DNA of 41,034 nucleotides from NCBI GenBank assembly GCA_022571255.1, contig JACZYD010000011.1:1-41034 (forward strand). Direction: 5' to 3'. Of the stretch, positions 38,536-41,034 are shown piece after piece. The DNA is from Bacteroidota bacterium (GTDB lineage: Bacteria; Bacteroidota; Rhodothermia; Rhodothermales; UBA10348). The translations under genes and the position numbers were made by a program. Every line of letters begins with the position of its first letter. Position 1 is the first letter of the stretch. The notes below the pieces were generated by a model. That model saw nothing but the letters and a program-made list of their open reading frames with translations. It had not been told where the DNA came from and did no database searches.

Positions 38536-41034
38536 ATGGCTGGCGTAACCGGTAAGAGAGAAACGTATCGAAGGACCATCTTGCGGAAGACATCTGCGTT
38601 CATTTCGGTCTGTTCAAAGATTTCAGGGTGGAATAACAGCCTGGTATTTGTTCTTGGCTTATTGCTGGTTGGTGTGGCGTCTGCACAGGACCGTGAAGAA
38701 ATCCAATTCCCGTCAAAAACCGATACGTTGCAGGTTTTCGGACAGGGGCCGTTCCTGATTCGTCCTTTCTTGATTTCGGGCTCTGTAAGCGTGCGGATTG
38801 CAGACAGACAGCTCACAGAATCCGAATATTCCATCGACTATCGACGTGGCTTCATTGAGTTGCCGGATGTCGAATCGGGTCAAGAGCTCCAACTCATCAT
38901 TTCGTATAAGTATATCCCGATAGAACTGGCGACCAGTATCCGGCTCTGGCCACTCGTTCAATACCCGTCTGCCGACAAAGGGAAACAAGTTTCCCCGTCA
39001 CCGGTCACGTCGCGGTCTGTCGCAGCTTTTTCACCGAATCGCCTCCATTCCAGTGGATCGATTACTCGTGGTCTTTCCACAGGAACAGGGCAATCCGTTG
39101 GAATCGAATCCGGGCTCCGCATTCAGGTCGATGGAGAAATCCTGGACGGATTATTCCTGCGTGCGGCTCTCACCGACGAGAATACTCCAATTCTCCCCCA
39201 AGGGACGACTCGCCAACTCAACGATTTTGACAGGGTATTTATAGAGTTGAAGTCCAGCAGGGGAACGTTGCAACTGGGAGATTTTGATTCCCGGATTGAC
39301 GGAGGTCGCTTCGGCCGTCTGTACAGAAAACAACAGGGAGTCATGGCAACTGGAAGTATTTCAGCCGAAAACGGGATTTTCAATACCGCTACGGTTCGAA
39401 TCTCAGGTGCGGTCTCTCGTGGAATATTTCGAACCCAGCGCATTCAGGCTATCGACAGAGTGCAAGGTCCATACAGACTTGAAGGGCAGAACGGTGAGCG
39501 TTTCATCATTGTTATTCCGGGTTCAGAGAGCGTTTATCTGAATGGTGAACGACTTACACGGGGCGAAACAGAAGACTTTGTCATTGATTATGAAACCGGG
39601 GAAATTACATTTACCCCTCAACGAATCATCGGAGTTGATTCAAGGATCACCGCGGAATTTGAATACACGACAAGTCAGTTTACCCGTACGATGCTTGCCG
39701 CCGATGTCACTTCCTCTTTCGGCCGAATCGTCGACGGATCCGAGCGATTCAGCTTCGGAGCCACTCTGCTTCGAGAGACGGATGGAGAAGAATTCAGCAA
39801 TGAATTCGGCTTGACTGAAAAAGACATCGAGAACATCGAAAGAGCCGGGGATGATCTTGCCTTCAAAGGCGGAGCAATACCGGTGATCTATGATCCGGAA
39901 GCCTCTTTTACCCAATACCTGATCGAACAGCGCTTTGACGCAGATAACGAGCCTGTCAATATTTTCGTCGCTATTACGACGACGCCTCCTGATACATCAG
40001 TCGTGTTTCGTGTATCGTTTACACGACTGGGAACAAACCGGGGAAGTTATAAAAGAACGGGGCTCTCCACCAACGGAATAGCTTTCGAATATGTCGGATC
40101 TGACATGGCGGACTACGAACCCATTCAAATCCTGCCTTCTCCTGTTCTACAGCAACTGATAGATTTCCGAGGGCAACTGCGACCGTTTTCGAAATTCAGG
40201 ATTTCGGGTGAGTGGGCCGCTTCTGTAAACGACCTGAACCGACTTTCCGACCTTGACAACGCTGACAACAGCGGAAATGCGTACGACATTCGGGTCCTTG
40301 TAGATCCGTTCAATCTCGAGATCGCAGGCCGGTCACTCGGCGCCCTGAACGGAGCAGTATCCCGGCGTTTCCGGTCCGAATCATTTCGGACATTCAGCCG
40401 AACACGACCGATAGAGTTCACCCGGGACTGGAATATCAGAGGGCGACAAATAGACGTCCCCGGAGGTGTACAGGGGACGGAAAGAGAACTCGAGAGTGAA
40501 GTAAGAATGGGGTTGGACTGGTCCGATTCATCTTCTGTATCTGCCAGTTTATCCAGTATCAGACTGAGCGAATCGTTTGATGGATCGCGAGCGACCGGAT
40601 CGCTGACTATCAGGCGCAGCGCAGCGACACAGGCTTCTTTCGGTATCCAGTATATCGACACCATCGACAGAACAATTGAACAGACCGGAACGTGGCTCAG
40701 GCAGCAGGGCCGACTCTCGTATGGATTCTTCTCTGACCAGATTCGACCCTTTATATCCGTCGAGCGAGAAAATCTCGAACAACGAGATATGGCGTTCTTA
40801 GGGCTGTTAAAGTCAATTGGCATCGAAAAGGGTGCACGATTCAATCCGAGCGATCGACATCAGGAAATTTTTGCGGATGCCGCCAGAGAAGCGCACGAAT
40901 ACATGATTGAGAATTATCTGGATAGGGTTACTCCCCCCTTCTATCCTGATAGCGAATGGTATAGCGCCGTGCCTGTCAATGGCGTACCGACTGGCTTTGA
41001 TTGGGATATGCCAAACTACTTGGACTACGATGGT
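38536..41034 (+). CDS. Large secreted outer-membrane barrel-type protein, runs off the window
   Basis: Absent from the ORF track because no stop occurs before the end. I translated from the ATG at 38536 and the frame stays open for all 833 codons. A signal peptide lies at residues ~35-50 (NNSLVFVLGLLLVGVASAQ). The body has long amphipathic strands and a motif near 330-375 (PGSESVYLNGERLTRGETEDFVIDYETGEITFTP) seen in large Bacteroidota outer-membrane surface proteins. Strand-rich sequence continues to about residue 750 (TGSLTIRRSAATQASFGIQY, LSYGFFSDQIRPFISVERE). The last ~80 residues look like a different family (see the separate entry). Function unknown. It is divergent from the reductase gene. 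Confidence 0.7.
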   Translation, partial: MAGVTGKRETYRRTILRKTSAFISVCSKISGWNNSLVFVLGLLLVGVASAQDREEIQFPSKTDTLQVFGQGPFLIRPFLISGSVSVRIADRQLTESEYSIDYRRGFIELPDVESGQELQLIISYKYIPIELATSIRLWPLVQYPSADKGKQVSPSPVTSRSVAAFSPNRLHSSGSITRGLSTGTGQSVGIESGLRIQVDGEILDGLFLRAALTDENTPILPQGTTRQLNDFDRVFIELKSSRGTLQLGDFDSRIDGGRFGRLYRKQQGVMATGSISAENGIFNTATVRISGAVSRGIFRTQRIQAIDRVQGPYRLEGQNGERFIIVIPGSESVYLNGERLTRGETEDFVIDYETGEITFTPQRIIGVDSRITAEFEYTTSQFTRTMLAADVTSSFGRIVDGSERFSFGATLLRETDGEEFSNEFGLTEKDIENIERAGDDLAFKGGAIPVIYDPEASFTQYLIEQRFDADNEPVNIFVAITTTPPDTSVVFRVSFTRLGTNRGSYKRTGLSTNGIAFEYVGSDMADYEPIQILPSPVLQQLIDFRGQLRPFSKFRISGEWAASVNDLNRLSDLDNADNSGNAYDIRVLVDPFNLEIAGRSLGALNGAVSRRFRSESFRTFSRTRPIEFTRDWNIRGRQIDVPGGVQGTERELESEVRMGLDWSDSSSVSASLSSIRLSESFDGSRATGSLTIRRSAATQASFGIQYIDTIDRTIEQTGTWLRQQGRLSYGFFSDQIRPFISVERENLEQRDMAFLGLLKSIGIEKGARFNPSDRHQEIFADAAREAHEYMIENYLDRVTPPFYPDSEWYSAVPVNGVPTGFDWDMPNYLDYDG
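40789..41034 (+). other. DUF1254-like segment in frame at the end of the barrel ORF
   Basis: Residues after about codon 752 read MAFLGLLKSIGIEKGARFNPSDRHQEIFADAAREAHEYM. The pattern LLKSIGIEKG-x-x-FNP followed by a helix of Ala-rich residues is typical of the DUF1254/DUF1214 family of soluble or periplasmic proteins, not of a beta-barrel. No stop or start separates it from the barrel part, although an ATG at 40789 could start it. It may be a real fusion, a gene read through in frame, or an assembly join at the contig end. Confidence 0.6.

Noticed and set aside
38394-38834. N-terminal extension of the ferredoxin-NADP reductase ORF
   Set aside because: The extra 147 residues show no family features and overlap the start of the divergent outer-membrane protein gene; the Rossmann motif begins just after the ATG at 38393.

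Overview
The window comes from a Gram-negative bacterium, most likely of the Bacteroidota/Rhodothermota group (Rhodothermales or Balneolales-like). I infer this from the gene content: a YceI plus DUF5777 barrel pair, a BamB-like lipoprotein, PEGA and TolB-propeller proteins, a Bacteroidota-type MerR regulator, a PgpH-type 7TM-HD protein and several outer-membrane barrels. GC is moderate, many starts are TTG or GTG, and Shine-Dalgarno signals are mostly weak. No phage, insertion sequence, CRISPR array or rRNA is visible. Most of the window reads as ordinary chromosome.

Layout. 1-8.1 kb (+): the end of ptsH, ptsI, a large secreted metallopeptidase/propeller/barrel protein, a BamB-like lipoprotein, a PEGA-domain protein, a GatB/YqeY protein and a CvpA protein, tightly spaced. 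8.1-10.0 kb (-): a barrel-like secreted protein behind an EamA transporter. 10.1-11.3 kb: a MerR regulator, tRNA-Pro(GGG), and a 5'-truncated copper-protein-like/carboxypeptidase-regulatory ORF, followed by a spacer with a 22-bp tandem repeat. 11.3-13.0 kb (-): a PilX-like pilin-type protein. 13.0-16.8 kb: a long spacer, then a DtxR/MntR regulator and an S9 (DPP IV-type) peptidase. 16.9-19.5 kb (-): DUF5777 barrel, YceI and a PIG-L deacetylase. 19.7-26.7 kb (+): an apparent operon of RodZ-like protein, ligA, a sodium:solute symporter and the PgpH-type HD protein.

26.7-30.9 kb (-): a four-gene cluster of P5C dehydrogenase (pruA), a 2,4-diaminopentanoate dehydrogenase-like enzyme, a small PH-like membrane protein and a GntR regulator with an unusual effector domain. 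This looks like an amino-acid (proline/ornithine-type) catabolic unit. 31.1-33.1 kb (+): a LolC/E-type permease, then moaD and moaE of molybdopterin synthase. 33.1-34.1 kb (-): purC. 34.3-37.0 kb (+): a copper P-type ATPase and a CopZ-like chaperone. 37.0-38.4 kb (-): an adrenodoxin-reductase-type ferredoxin-NADP reductase. 38.5-41.0 kb (+): a large outer-membrane protein that runs off the window. It is missing from the ORF track because it has no stop here.

The observations most worth checking are: the last ~80 codons of that final ORF, which look like a DUF1254-family protein joined in frame to a barrel protein (true fusion or assembly chimera); a perfect 19-bp tandem duplication across the pruA stop codon; a 22-bp tandem repeat near 11.27 kb; and the truncated gene just after tRNA-Pro. 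I found no clearly new multi-gene system. The pruA/diaminopentanoate-dehydrogenase-like/GntR cluster is the best candidate for an uncharacterised pathway unit.
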